Program-made: the position numbers and the translations under genes
Shown: positions 54,449-63,772 of the stretch, piece by piece
Layout of the letters: every line of letters starts with the position of its first letter
How positions within the stretch are numbered: the stretch's first letter is position 1
Notes under the pieces: model-generated
Told to the model about the DNA's origin: nothing
The model's input: the letters and a program-made list of their open reading frames with translations, nothing else
Database searches by the model: none
Assembly (NCBI GenBank): GCA_003216715.1
Contig: QCIK01000001.1
Coordinates: 62,001-126,000 of the forward strand
DNA length: 64,000 bases
Origin: Prochlorococcus sp. AG-402-L09
GTDB lineage: Bacteria; Cyanobacteriota; Cyanobacteriia; PCC-6307; Cyanobiaceae
Reading direction: 5' to 3'

Positions 54449-54706
54449 TTAATGACTCTTGCATCCATCATCTTTTATTTCATCTCTTACCCACAAAATT
54501 GCTTGATTAAGTAGCTCTTCTATTTCTTTTTCATCTCCATCATGAATTAATTGAGAGATTGCGGAAATAATTAATTCAGCGCTTCTTCTTTGTTTATTCC
54601 CCCTAAATTGATGCCAGTTGAGATTATTCAGACTTAGTTCATCGTGAAGATTTTTTGTAAGTAAAATTGTTCTTTCTGACCAAATCCTTTTTTTTTTGCT
54701 TGCCAT
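54449..54706 (-). CDS. Conserved-looking hypothetical protein, 85 residues
   Basis: Basic N-terminus (ASKKKRIWSERTILLTKNLHDEL), then SAELIISAISQLIHDGDEKEIEELLNQAILWVRDEI, and a terminal KDDGCKSH. Soluble helical. Order suggests a cyanobacterial core protein of unknown role. Convergent with the RsbW-like gene with a 4-base gap, and 29 bases after the methyltransferase stop. Confidence 0.6.
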   Translation of the reverse strand: MASKKKRIWSERTILLTKNLHDELSLNNLNWHQFRGNKQRRSAELIISAISQLIHDGDEKEIEELLNQAILWVRDEIKDDGCKSH

Positions 54707-54735
54707 AATTATAAAGTTGTTTTATTTTTTTTGAA

Positions 54736-55797
54736 TCAAATTGGTTTGTTTGCTTTCCATACTTTAGTCATAAAGTGAGATTCAGAAGTTATTGCTACAA
54801 ATCCACTATCTTCTAGTCTTAAATTTATATCATCGATTATATAGTCTTTGTAATATGGCTCATGAAAGATTTTATGAAAGTTTTCCATTATTGGAGTAAA
54901 TTTTGGAGAATCCTCTATCTGAATAGAGTCCGCAAGGACAAGGGTCCCGCCAGGTTCTAACAATCTAAAGCATTCATTTAAAACATTTTGTCGTGCATTT
55001 CTAGGAAGTTCGTGAAATAGAAAAACACAAGTTAATGCTTGAAAACTCGCTGATGAAAAGGGCATATTTTCTGCATTTCCTTTGGTTAATTGAACAAGAT
55101 CCCCACTTCTGGAACTTAGATATTTACTTGCCTGCTTTAAGTATGAACCAGATAAATCAATACCATAAAGTTCTACTTCAGGTAATGCACTTTGTATTTG
55201 CTGGAGTGTTCTTCCAGTTCCTGTTGCTATATCTAAAATTTTCACTCTTTTTGAGTCTTCAGACAAATATTTTTTTAGACCTGTTCTTAACGGAGATAAA
55301 ACTCTTCTTCTCATGGAATCGGCTGTTCCATTGAAAAGAATCTCAACTTGAAGATCATAGATTTCAGCGGAATGCTCACTAAGGTAACCATCAGTTTGGT
55401 GATGAAAATTTTGTAAATAGTAATCAGGATAATCTTTCTCATTGACATTTCTGGGAATTTCTCTGGTTTTATTTTTTTTGCGTCTTTCCCAGATTTGGGG
55501 CATATCCAGCCAAACTAAAGGATATTTTTTTGCCCATTCCAACCATGGAGCTTCGAATAGTTGAGATTTTGGATAAATGCCTGACTCTGCTTCTTGCCAA
55601 TCAATCCTCTCCAGTTTTTCCATTGAGCGTCTAACTTCTGTTATTAGATCTTTATCGATTGGGAATTTTCCTGGAGCTGCTTCAGGTGCAAAAACTTCCA
55701 TTAACTTTGTACTTAACTCTTTGTGAGCTAGGCCAGCAAGCGTTTTTCCTTGTTGAAGAGTGTGATATGCAATTTTTTTAAGGCTTGGCGCTGCCAT
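54736..55797 (-). CDS. Class I SAM-dependent methyltransferase, 353 residues
   Basis: The second half is a methyltransferase: VKILDIATGTGRTLQQIQ (motif I), LYGIDLSGSYLKQASK, NAENMPFSSASFQALTCVFLFHELP and LEPGGTLVLADSIQ. The first 150 residues are helical and specific to the group, probably for substrate binding. UbiE/sterol type by motif; substrate unknown. The N-terminus reads MAAPSLKKIAYHTLQQGKTL. Confidence 0.8.
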   Translation of the reverse strand: MAAPSLKKIAYHTLQQGKTLAGLAHKELSTKLMEVFAPEAAPGKFPIDKDLITEVRRSMEKLERIDWQEAESGIYPKSQLFEAPWLEWAKKYPLVWLDMPQIWERRKKNKTREIPRNVNEKDYPDYYLQNFHHQTDGYLSEHSAEIYDLQVEILFNGTADSMRRRVLSPLRTGLKKYLSEDSKRVKILDIATGTGRTLQQIQSALPEVELYGIDLSGSYLKQASKYLSSRSGDLVQLTKGNAENMPFSSASFQALTCVFLFHELPRNARQNVLNECFRLLEPGGTLVLADSIQIEDSPKFTPIMENFHKIFHEPYYKDYIIDDINLRLEDSGFVAITSESHFMTKVWKANKPI

Positions 55798-55867
55798 GAA
55801 CCATTGATTGATTTCTTTATTATCTAACAGATTTAATTGGTTAGTGACGAATTGACAAAGAAAAATT

Positions 55868-55898
55868 AAGGTCTATGTCCAAATTGTGCATAGACCTT
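55868..55898. terminator. Strong bidirectional terminator
   Basis: AAGGTCTATG (55868-55877) pairs without mismatch to CATAGACCTT (55889-55898), 11-base loop. T-runs follow on both strands: TTTTTT at 55901 on plus, and the complement of AAAAA at 55861-55865 on minus. It lies 40 bases after the glnA stop, so it should end the glnA transcript. Confidence 0.85.
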
Positions 55899-55937
55899 GA
55901 TTTTTTAGACTTCAATAATTAATCCAAGAAATTTGGG

Positions 55938-57359
55938 TTAGGCGTCATAGTACATAGTGAATTCATGTGGATGAGGCCTTTGTCTTAGCTGTTGAACTTC
56001 TTCGTATTTAAGATCTATCCAGTTATCAATGAAATCATCGGTAAATACTCCTCCCTCAGTTAAATATTTGTTGTCACTTTTCAAAGCTTCTAATGCGTCA
56101 TTCAAAGAGGATGGAACTGTTTCGATTTTTGATAATTCCTCTGCAGGAAGTTCAAAAAGGTCAACATCAACTCCATCTCCAGGATCAACTTGATTTTTGA
56201 TTCCATCAATACCTGCCATCATCATTGCTGAAAAAGCAATATATGGATTGGCTAATGCATCACCAGATCGGAATTCAAGTCTCTTTGCTTTTGGGCTTGG
56301 GCCAGTTAAAGGAATTCTTACAGCTGCTGATCTATTTCCTTGTGAATAAACTAAATTAACTGGTGCTTCGAAACCTGGTACTAATCTTTTGTAACTGTTT
56401 GTGGTTGGATTTGTAAATGCGAGGAAAGACGGGGCATGCTTGAGGATTCCACCTATATACCATTTAGCTGTTTGAGATAAGTTCGCATAAGTGCCTTCTC
56501 CATAAAACAGTGGCTGGCCACTTTTCCACAAACTTTGGTGAACATGCATTCCTGTCCCATTGTCATTGAAGACTGGTTTGGGCATAAAAGTCGCAGTCTT
56601 TCCATATTTTCTGGCTACATTCCTGACAATGTATTTGTAAATCATTACATTGTCGGCTGCGTTGATTAGGGGCGCAAATTTCATCCCTAATTCATGTTGA
56701 CCAGCTCCTGCTACTTCATGGTGATGTTTCTCAATTGGTATCCCCAATTCGCTCATCAGTAGAAGCATCTCAGACCTCATATCTTGAGCTGTGTCATTAG
56801 GGGATACAGGAAAATACCCTTCTTTTAGTTGAATTTTGTATCCAAGGTTTCCTCCTTCCTCTACTCTCCCAGTATTCCAGGGAGCTTCTATGGTATCGAC
56901 GCTATAAAAACTTCCGCCTTCCCCTGAGTTATATCGGACATCGTCAAAAATAAAGAATTCTGGTTCAGGGCCAAAGAATGCAGCATCTGCAACACTCGTG
57001 CTTCCTAAATAATCCAATGCTTTTTGTGCCAAAGCTCTTGGACATCTTGCATATGGCTCTCCGCTTCTAGGCTCCTGGATTGAACAAATCAAGCTAAGAG
57101 TTTTGTGATGGTAAAAAGGATCTATCCAGCTTGTTGATGGATCCGGAACCATAGCCATATCCGATTCGTTTATGGCTTTCCAACCGCGAATAGAAGAGCC
57201 ATCAAAAGCAAGTCCTTCTGTGAAAGAGCTTTCTTCAATGAGATCTGAAGCTACAGTTAGATGTTGCCACTTACCATGTAGGTCAGCGAATTTTAGATCT
57301 ATTAGCTCAATGTTCTCATCCTTGATTTGACGAAGAACATCTTGAGAGGTCTTGCTCAT
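55938..57359 (-). CDS. glnA: Glutamine synthetase type I
   Basis: 473 residues from the ATG at 57359 ([20 protein letters not shown]), the length of cyanobacterial GlnA; an earlier start six codons upstream is unlikely. Motifs: [60 protein letters not shown], the ATP segment [27 protein letters not shown], and [24 protein letters not shown]. The usual adenylylation-loop tyrosine region appears degenerate, as in cyanobacteria, which regulate by inactivating factors instead. It assimilates ammonium; see the NtcA site upstream and the terminator downstream. Confidence 0.97.
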   Translation of the reverse strand: MSKTSQDVLRQIKDENIELIDLKFADLHGKWQHLTVASDLIEESSFTEGLAFDGSSIRGWKAINESDMAMVPDPSTSWIDPFYHHKTLSLICSIQEPRSGEPYARCPRALAQKALDYLGSTSVADAAFFGPEPEFFIFDDVRYNSGEGGSFYSVDTIEAPWNTGRVEEGGNLGYKIQLKEGYFPVSPNDTAQDMRSEMLLLMSELGIPIEKHHHEVAGAGQHELGMKFAPLINAADNVMIYKYIVRNVARKYGKTATFMPKPVFNDNGTGMHVHQSLWKSGQPLFYGEGTYANLSQTAKWYIGGILKHAPSFLAFTNPTTNSYKRLVPGFEAPVNLVYSQGNRSAAVRIPLTGPSPKAKRLEFRSGDALANPYIAFSAMMMAGIDGIKNQVDPGDGVDVDLFELPAEELSKIETVPSSLNDALEALKSDNKYLTEGGVFTDDFIDNWIDLKYEEVQQLRQRPHPHEFTMYYDA

Positions 57360-57423
57360 GATGAATTTGATTTGCAACAGAGATACTTAATTATGAACGT
57401 AATAAGCGTTTGAATCTCTTTTT

Positions 57424-57437
57424 GTATCGACAAGCAC
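57424..57437 (-). promoter_or_regulatory. Candidate NtcA binding site upstream of glnA
   Basis: Read on the minus strand: GTG-N8-TAC (GTGCTTGTCGATAC), five of six key bases of the NtcA box GTA-N8-TAC. It lies 65 bases upstream of the glnA ATG, with AT-rich -10 candidates (TTATTA or CATAAT) 18-28 bases further downstream. NtcA activation of glnA is well known in cyanobacteria; that this box is used is inference. Confidence 0.55.
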
Positions 57438-57584
57438 TTTTTTTAGACTTTTTACAGAAAACTTTCTTTATTTTTTTGTCTTATTTGGGAAATCTAGCTA
57501 ATTCCTATTGCAATACCTAAAAAAAACACCCCGACTTTGCCTATTGCCTTTTAGGCTCAATAATATTCAAAACGATCTGTTTTC

Positions 57585-58745
57585 TTGGCCACTCAAATTC
57601 TTCCTTCTGTTGATAATCAACATCGTAAAGATTTTGGTCCAACTGTTTCTCCTGAAAGGTTATTGCTTGGGCCAGGCCCATCAAACGCAGATCCTGCTGT
57701 CTTGAAAGCGCTCTCTCGGCCTCCCATTGGTCACTTGGATCCCTTTTATGTGGACTTGATGAGTGAGGTTCAAGAATTGCTTAGATATGCATGGCAAACT
57801 AGTAATCGATTAACACTTCCAATGAGTGGGACAGGAAGTGCCGCAATGGAGGCAACGTTAGCAAATGTTGTTGAGCCAAAAGATACAGTTTTAGTTGCTA
57901 TCAAAGGATATTTTGGACATCGACTTGCTGATATGGCAGGAAGATATAAAGCAAATGTTGAAACCATTCAGAAAGATTGGGGGGATGCATTCTCTCTAGA
58001 TGAAATAGAAGATGCGCTGAAGGAACACAACCCAGCCGTATTAGCAATTGTTCATGCAGAAACCTCAACAGGTGTTTGTCAACCTATGGATGGAATAGGT
58101 GATTTGTGCAGAAAACATAATTGTTTACTACTTGTAGACACAGTGACTTCTTTGGGAGGCGTTCCTCTTTATTTGGATGAGTGGAAAATTGATTTAGCTT
58201 ATAGCTGTAGTCAAAAAGGATTAAGTTGCCCGCCTGGATTAGGTCCTTTTTCAATGAATGAGAGAGCTGAAAATAAAATGTCTAATAGAAAGGATAAGGT
58301 CCCTAACTGGTATCTAGACGTTTCTTTATTAAATAAATATTGGGGTAGTGATCGGGTATATCACCATACGGCTCCTGTAAACATGAATTTTGGCATTAGA
58401 GAAGCGCTTAGATTGTTAGCAGAAGAAGGATTGGAAGTTTCATGGGATAGACATAAAAAAAATGCGCAATCACTTTGGAATTCTTTAGAAAATATTGGTT
58501 TGGAATTACACGTTAAAGAAGAATTGAGATTGCCAACGCTAACAACAGTAAAGATACCTGATGGCGTTGATGGAAAGGCTTTTGCTAAGCATTTATTAAA
58601 TAATTTTGGTGTTGAGATTGGAGGTGGACTTGGTGATCTAGCAGGGAAAGTATGGCGAATTGGTTTGATGGGTTATAACTCAACCTCTGATAATGTAGAT
58701 AAGATAATAAATATTTTTGAAACTGAATTACCTAAGTTTAGATAA
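57585..58745 (+). CDS. Class V aminotransferase (alanine/serine-glyoxylate type)
   Basis: 386 residues, TTG start (MATQILPSVDNQHRKDFGP). LLLGPGPSNADPAVL, TLPMSGTGSAAMEATLANVVEP, HAETSTGVCQPM, LLVDTVTSLGGVPL and the PLP Lys in DLAYSCSQKGLSCPPGLGP are class V hallmarks. Cyanobacterial orthologues are often labelled soluble hydrogenase 42 kDa subunit, a misleading legacy name; photorespiratory glyoxylate transamination is more likely. Its end overlaps tadA (convergent) by 18 bases. Confidence 0.88.
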   Translation: MATQILPSVDNQHRKDFGPTVSPERLLLGPGPSNADPAVLKALSRPPIGHLDPFYVDLMSEVQELLRYAWQTSNRLTLPMSGTGSAAMEATLANVVEPKDTVLVAIKGYFGHRLADMAGRYKANVETIQKDWGDAFSLDEIEDALKEHNPAVLAIVHAETSTGVCQPMDGIGDLCRKHNCLLLVDTVTSLGGVPLYLDEWKIDLAYSCSQKGLSCPPGLGPFSMNERAENKMSNRKDKVPNWYLDVSLLNKYWGSDRVYHHTAPVNMNFGIREALRLLAEEGLEVSWDRHKKNAQSLWNSLENIGLELHVKEELRLPTLTTVKIPDGVDGKAFAKHLLNNFGVEIGGGLGDLAGKVWRIGLMGYNSTSDNVDKIINIFETELPKFR

Positions 58746-59267
58746 TAAACCTTCTCTAGATAAAGCTCTTTTGTCTTTGAACCAATCTACGATTATCTTT
58801 CTAGATTCTTCTTCCATTATTCCTCTTTCAATTAGCATTTTATGATGTGCGCTTTTATGTTCTGCAAGATTAATCGTTCCACCTAGTGCACCTCTTTTGG
58901 GGTCTTCAGATCCATAGATAATCTTCCCCATCCTTGCTTGTATTAAAGCGCCTGCACACATTGGACATGGCTCCAGATTTACAATCAAAGTACAGTTATT
59001 AAATCTCCAATCATTATTTATCAAAGAAGCTTGTCGTAGTGCTACTAACTCGGCATGACCTAAAGGATCTTTCATTGCTTCCCTTCTATTCCCCCCATAG
59101 CCAATACATCTACCCCTTTTGTCGAGAATTACTGAAGCAATAGGGACTTCCCCTCTCTCGCCTATAAGCTTCGCTTTAGATAACAATCTTGTCATCCACT
59201 TTATTTTTTCTTCCTGACTCAGTGCGATTGGTTTTGACAATTTTTTAGATGTTTGGAGAATTATCAA
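58728..59267 (-). CDS. tadA: tRNA-specific adenosine deaminase
   Basis: 179 residues from a TTG at 59267. An ATG at 59195 would drop the conserved Trp in KWMTRLLSKAKL, so the longer form is preferred. Zinc/catalytic motif HAELVALRQ (HAE) and PCPMCAGALIQARMGKIIYGSEDPKRGALGG (PCxxC). It makes inosine at the wobble position of tRNA-Arg(ACG). Confidence 0.9.
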   Translation of the reverse strand: MIILQTSKKLSKPIALSQEEKIKWMTRLLSKAKLIGERGEVPIASVILDKRGRCIGYGGNRREAMKDPLGHAELVALRQASLINNDWRFNNCTLIVNLEPCPMCAGALIQARMGKIIYGSEDPKRGALGGTINLAEHKSAHHKMLIERGIMEEESRKIIVDWFKDKRALSREGLLSKLR

Positions 59268-59347
59268 ATAAAATGTTTATCTAGAGATTAATCATTTTTT
59301 TGGTTTGAACTGGATCATCAAATACTACAAATAGAGACTTATTTTCT

Positions 59348-60718
59348 TTGGACCCTTTTGCATCACCTCACAATTTAGATAGAGAACTTCATTCTTTTCT
59401 TGCTGAAGCCTCAAGTAATCTTTGTAATTGGTTTGCCGAAGCAGGCAGTCAAGGTCCAATACCTGACTCATTTGATTTGCCTGAGGCCTTTCCCAATAAA
59501 AAAGGTGTGTCCAATAAAGTTTTATTGAATGATCTTCAATTATTAATGAATGGTTCTTACCGACCATCTCATCCAAGGGCCCTCGCTCATTTAGATCCTC
59601 CTCCTCTGTCAGCATCAATTGTAGGAGAGCTTATTTGTGCAGGTTTAAATAATAATCTTTTGGCTGAAGAATTATCACCTAGCTTGACATCCCTTGAAAG
59701 AAATCTGTGTAAATGGTTTTGTCGGAAATTAGGTCTTGGTGCTTTATCTGGAGGGGTAGCTGCTAGCGGGGGAAGTTTAAGTAATTTAATGGCATTAGTA
59801 ATGGCAAGAAATATTGCCGGTCTAGAAAATGATCCCAGTGCAGTATTTTTTGCCAGTGATGATTGTCATGTCTCATTTTCTAAATCTCCGAGGATTATGG
59901 GACTTAAGCAAGAATCTTTGCAAAAAGTTCCTATTGATGAAAAAGGTAAATTAGATATTTCTTACTTGTCTTCAAATTTAAAAAAAATTAAATCTCAGGG
60001 TAAGAAATGTTTTGCTGTCGTAGCTACAGCTGGAACTACTGTAAGAGGAGCTATTGATCCTCTCTCTGAAATCGCTCAATTTTGCAAAAAAGAGAAAGTT
60101 TGGCTTCATGTTGATGGCGCAATTGGTGGAATTTATGGTCTATCAACAATAACCTCAGAAATTGTTCAAGGCTTATGTTCCGCAGACTCCATAACTGTTA
60201 ATCCACAGAAATTATTGGGTATCGCAAAAACTTCCTCTTTGTTATTGGTAGCTAATAAAAATCATCTTTCTTCTACCTTCTCAACTGGATTACCTTATGC
60301 CGAACCAATTACAGGAAATGACTTTCATGGAGGAGAACTTGGAATTCAAGGTACTAGATCCGCCGAGTCATTAAAATTGTGGATTGGTTTAAGACAATTA
60401 GGTGAAGAAGGTATTGAAAAAATACTTTTGGAGTCTATTAGAAGAAGATGTTATTTAGAATCAATAATTGATTCATCAAAGTTTAAAATAATATCTGGAC
60501 CTCTTCATCTTTTGGCTTTAACACCGATCAATTATACTTCTTCTCAAGCTTCTGATTGGTCTATAAAAACTAGAAGCTCTTTGTTAGTTAATAAGTTTAT
60601 GCTCTCAAGACCAATGTATGGAGATAGATATTATTTAAAAGTTGTTTTGGGCAACCCTAATACTAAATTTGAAGATTTAAAAATTTTAGCTAATCTCATT
60701 AATAATTCAATTATTTGA
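59348..60718 (+). CDS. PLP-dependent group II decarboxylase
   Basis: 456 residues, TTG start. RALAHLDPPPLSASIVGELICAGLNNNLLAEELSP, GGVAASGGSLSNLMALVMARN, ATAGTTVRGAIDPLSEIA, VWLHVDGAIGGIYGL and the PLP Lys in SITVNPQKLLGIAKTSSLLLV place it among glutamate/aromatic/diaminobutyrate decarboxylases. Substrate is not evident. It may share a transcript with the small membrane protein that follows 7 bases later. Confidence 0.85.
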   Translation: MDPFASPHNLDRELHSFLAEASSNLCNWFAEAGSQGPIPDSFDLPEAFPNKKGVSNKVLLNDLQLLMNGSYRPSHPRALAHLDPPPLSASIVGELICAGLNNNLLAEELSPSLTSLERNLCKWFCRKLGLGALSGGVAASGGSLSNLMALVMARNIAGLENDPSAVFFASDDCHVSFSKSPRIMGLKQESLQKVPIDEKGKLDISYLSSNLKKIKSQGKKCFAVVATAGTTVRGAIDPLSEIAQFCKKEKVWLHVDGAIGGIYGLSTITSEIVQGLCSADSITVNPQKLLGIAKTSSLLLVANKNHLSSTFSTGLPYAEPITGNDFHGGELGIQGTRSAESLKLWIGLRQLGEEGIEKILLESIRRRCYLESIIDSSKFKIISGPLHLLALTPINYTSSQASDWSIKTRSSLLVNKFMLSRPMYGDRYYLKVVLGNPNTKFEDLKILANLINNSII

Positions 60719-60725
60719 TTTGAAA

Positions 60726-60890
60726 ATGAATAAGGATTTTTTTAATAAAAAAAATATATTAGCTTTTATAACAGCTTCAATATCAATTTTGATTGGCCTA
60801 ATTTATTTGGCATTAGTTTTTATTTTAGATTTTAGAGGTCCAATGATCCCTCCCTCCTCTGAGGCTTTGATCTCGGCGGTAGTTTTTTAA
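60726..60890 (+). CDS. Small single-helix membrane protein, 54 residues
   Basis: ATG 7 bases after the decarboxylase stop; MNKDFFNKKNILAFITASIS opens one helix (about 11-34) followed by DFRGPMIPPSSEALISAVVF. The last 59 bases overlap the 3' end of the convergent GTPase gene, antisense to its final codons. Support is the tight spacing and clean helix. Confidence 0.5.
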   Translation: MNKDFFNKKNILAFITASISILIGLIYLALVFILDFRGPMIPPSSEALISAVVF

Positions 60891-62385
60891 ATTTTTTTTC
60901 AACTAAAGGATCAATAACCCTCTCATAAGCCCTACGAATAAAACTTTTGAAATACTCATCTCTTTTATTTAAGTTGTAATGATATTCAACAACTTCTTGG
61001 ATTCCACCATCTCCCCAATTTTGGTCTTTTTGGAAATAAGTTATAAAACTTGCTCCTGCAATTCTAGTAAGCCAGGATACACTTACACCTTGAATGACTT
61101 TGCTAACAACTAATGTTGGAAGTGAAAGACTTAATGTTGAGCTTATTAGTGTAACTCCACCTTGAACTAAACCCATAGTTGCAAGTGTTTTTCCTACCGA
61201 AATTGCTAAAGTCTTTGCTCTTTCTTTTGTAATTTCAACACCATAGATTTTTGCTATTTCAATTACCATTTGTGTATTTACAGCCGCCGCAGCGATCATA
61301 TCGATAACAGGTAATGGAGTAAGTATTAATGCTCCGCTACTGATCCAACCATATTTGTCAACACATTTTTTGGCTGATTTACTTCTTTGCATAACTAATA
61401 ATTTTTTACCTTCTTTCCCAAGATTGCTGCATTGAAGCAATATATTATCTGCGATTAGCTCTTCTCCTTCTTCATGTAGGATATTTGCTAACCTTCTAAT
61501 TAAACTATCTATTTCAGGCTCTGGTTGATAGGGTTTTTTGCCAGGGATTGCGATTGTCTGAGGGGATGCGGATGTACAAATAATATCTTTTGGTTCAATG
61601 AAATCACTACATCTAGAATTTAGAATTTCGATTAATCTTTTTTCTTCATTTTCACCTCTTAAATCTATTTTATTAAGTACAAGTAAAAGTCTTTTTCCTA
61701 ATTTAGATAAACTTCTGATTGTTATTGTCTCTTCAGAACGTAAATCTCCTTCTATTACTACTAACATTAAATCAGCTTTACGTGCTTCTATTAAGGCGCT
61801 CTTTTCCCTTTCTCTACCTCCTTTACCCGCTTCTAATATTCCAGGTGTATCAATAATTCTTATTCCTCTCGGAAGCCCTTTAAGTTTGAGACGGAAGGTT
61901 TCTTTCTCTCTTGTTGATCCCATTTCAGGACTAACTTTACCTACAATTCTTTTTAAAAGAGCTCTTATTAGTGATGTTTTACCACTAGAACCAATTCCAA
62001 AAACTACTAAAATAATATCCCCTCTATCTAACTCTAAGGAAACTCTATCCTTTTCATCCTTTAGGGCCTTTGCCTTGACTTTATCATTAATTAATCTAAT
62101 TAACTGATCAATACTTTTTAATGATTTACCTGCAGCTTGCTTTTTAGTTTTTAACGATAGATCTATTAATTTCTTCTCACTCTTAATTTTAAATATTGAT
62201 TTTAGACTGTTTTGTAACCATTCTATTCTCTTTGTATAACTTAAAGCGCCTATTAATAGCAATGTAATTAATATCGCAGGTATATTTATTAATCTAATTA
62301 TTGCACCAACTAATCCTACAAATATCAAGCTAATGAAAATTATTAATATATAAAATATTATTTTTTTTGAATGATAGATTTTCAT
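60832..62385 (-). CDS. Era-like GTPase with DUF697 domain, membrane bound
   Basis: 517 residues. Two N-terminal helices (IIFYILIIFISLIFVGLVGAI and a second) anchor it. The G domain has VFGIGSSGKTSLIRALL (G1), EMGSTREKETF (G2), RIIDTPGILEAG (G3) and LLVLNKIDLRG (G4). The C-terminal half is DUF697 (ALILTPLPVIDMIAAAAVNTQMVIEIAKIYG). Similar proteins in cyanobacteria and plants are of unknown function, perhaps membrane remodelling. Confidence 0.85.
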   Translation of the reverse strand: MKIYHSKKIIFYILIIFISLIFVGLVGAIIRLINIPAILITLLLIGALSYTKRIEWLQNSLKSIFKIKSEKKLIDLSLKTKKQAAGKSLKSIDQLIRLINDKVKAKALKDEKDRVSLELDRGDIILVVFGIGSSGKTSLIRALLKRIVGKVSPEMGSTREKETFRLKLKGLPRGIRIIDTPGILEAGKGGREREKSALIEARKADLMLVVIEGDLRSEETITIRSLSKLGKRLLLVLNKIDLRGENEEKRLIEILNSRCSDFIEPKDIICTSASPQTIAIPGKKPYQPEPEIDSLIRRLANILHEEGEELIADNILLQCSNLGKEGKKLLVMQRSKSAKKCVDKYGWISSGALILTPLPVIDMIAAAAVNTQMVIEIAKIYGVEITKERAKTLAISVGKTLATMGLVQGGVTLISSTLSLSLPTLVVSKVIQGVSVSWLTRIAGASFITYFQKDQNWGDGGIQEVVEYHYNLNKRDEYFKSFIRRAYERVIDPLVEKKFKKLPPRSKPQRREGSLDL

Positions 62386-62403
62386 ATGATAATAAGCATT
62401 TAT

Positions 62404-62880
62404 TTAATACTTTATTCTTAATTTATCTTTATTTATATCAATTATAAAATATATTAAAGCAATGTTAATTGATATATCAGCTATATTAAAAATAGGAAAA
62501 TTAATAGGAACTAGCTCAAAAAAATCTAGAACATAACCTTTGAATAATCTATCAATTCCATTACCTATAGTCCCGCCTAAAAGATATGCAAGTCCAATAG
62601 AATTCCAGTTAGATTTTGGCGGGGATTTTAAAATAATAATAATTAATAATATTGAGACAATTACACTTGTAACAGTAAGAAAGTTTGTTGAGTTACTAAA
62701 AAGACTAAATGCGGCTCCTTTATTTTTTACTAGGGTGAAATTTAATAAATTAGGAATAATATTTTTAGATCTTTCAAAGCCTAATGTACTTAAAACCAAG
62801 AACTTAGTTACTTGATCTAATATAATAATAGAAAGAGAGTAAGTAATGATTTTTATTTTTCTACTCTTAAATGAAATCAT
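62404..62880 (-). CDS. lspA: Lipoprotein signal peptidase (signal peptidase II)
   Basis: 158 residues from the ATG at 62880. An upstream in-frame extension exists but is AT-rich filler inside bioY. Four helices; LDQVTKFLVL, VKNKGAAFSLFS, LGGTIGNGIDRLFKGYVLDFF and FPIFNIADISI hold the catalytic Asp pair (GNGIDR, NIAD). It cleaves lipid-modified prolipoproteins. Its ATG overlaps the bioY stop by 4 bases, so translation is coupled. Confidence 0.92.
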   Translation of the reverse strand: MISFKSRKIKIITYSLSIIILDQVTKFLVLSTLGFERSKNIIPNLLNFTLVKNKGAAFSLFSNSTNFLTVTSVIVSILLIIIILKSPPKSNWNSIGLAYLLGGTIGNGIDRLFKGYVLDFFELVPINFPIFNIADISINIALIYFIIDINKDKLRIKY

Positions 62881-63449
62881 TTTATTATTAATATACGTTT
62901 TAATAATATTGATAATAGACTTATAGATATGCATAGTAATAATTGAGTTGGAAATGGTATAATAGTATTTATCAAAATAAGATCGGATAAAGAATTTAAC
63001 CAATTTCCAAATATTTTACCAAAAATTAGATAACTAATACCTATAATATGTACAATGCATAATGATAGGGTCGTATAAAATGAATAATTGATTAAATTTG
63101 GTTTTGAAGTATTTTTGGCTAAAAAACCACATGTCCAAGCAGCAGGAATAAATCCTAATAAGTACCCAAATTCATGAGTTAAGATATAACCTACACTTCC
63201 TCCTCCATGAAAAACAGGTAAATAGAATAAACCTATAATCAAATACGAAACCGCAGAAATTGTTCCTATTTGAGGTCCACAAAGCAATGAAGTCAAAAGT
63301 AGTCCCTGGATTTGCCAATTGCTATGTAGTGGGATAATTGAGAGAGCCAGCTCTTCTTGAGGGAAAATTATTGATGAGGGTATCATTGCGAATATTATGA
63401 TTAACATTACGCCTGTTATTGCTTTTACTCCACTACTAAATTTATGCAA
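62877..63449 (-). CDS. bioY: BioY biotin uptake (ECF S-component) protein
   Basis: 190 residues with about six helices. NWQIQGLLLTSLLCGPQIGTISAVSYLIIGLFYLPVFHGGGSVGYILTHEFGYLLGFIPAAWTCG is the BioY signature region. It binds biotin in the membrane; with EcfA ATPases and EcfT it forms an importer, and lone BioY may also work. No EcfT is seen here; an ECF-like ATPase lies at 14.8 kb. Confidence 0.9.
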   Translation of the reverse strand: MHKFSSGVKAITGVMLIIIFAMIPSSIIFPQEELALSIIPLHSNWQIQGLLLTSLLCGPQIGTISAVSYLIIGLFYLPVFHGGGSVGYILTHEFGYLLGFIPAAWTCGFLAKNTSKPNLINYSFYTTLSLCIVHIIGISYLIFGKIFGNWLNSLSDLILINTIIPFPTQLLLCISISLLSILLKRILIIK

Positions 63450-63533
63450 TGATTTTAATTAAAATATCTTATACATTATTATTTACAAATTGATTGATAT
63501 GTCAATAAGATCATTTCAAGCTTCCTTGTCATA

Positions 63534-63755
63534 ATGAAATTTTCAATTGGAGAAAAAGTATCCTTACAAGTTCCTTTGCCATACTTAAAGACAGCTGATT
63601 CTATATCAATGCTGAGACCGCCAGATCTAGTCTCTCTCGATGAGGTTGGCATGATTATTGGAATAAGAGCAAATGATTTATTAGAAGTGAAATTTAGAAG
63701 GGGCAATTTCTTGATTCCTTCTGAAAGACTTAAGATTTTAAGTAAAGACAACTGA
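63534..63755 (+). CDS. sipA: SipA-like regulatory protein (DUF3148)
   Basis: 73 residues. FSIGEKVSLQVPLPYLKTADSISMLRPPDLVSLDEVGMIIGIRAND followed by VKFRRGNFLIPSERL matches SipA, an SH3-like small protein that binds and stimulates the sensor kinase NblS/Hik33, which controls high-light and nutrient-stress genes. Complete; ATG at 63534. Confidence 0.85.
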   Translation: MKFSIGEKVSLQVPLPYLKTADSISMLRPPDLVSLDEVGMIIGIRANDLLEVKFRRGNFLIPSERLKILSKDN

Positions 63756-63772
63756 AATTAAATGAGACTTGA

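Noticed and set aside
61598-62107. A 169-codon frame on the plus strand
   Set aside because: It is antisense to the GTPase and its Ser/Leu-rich composition is typical of a shadow frame.
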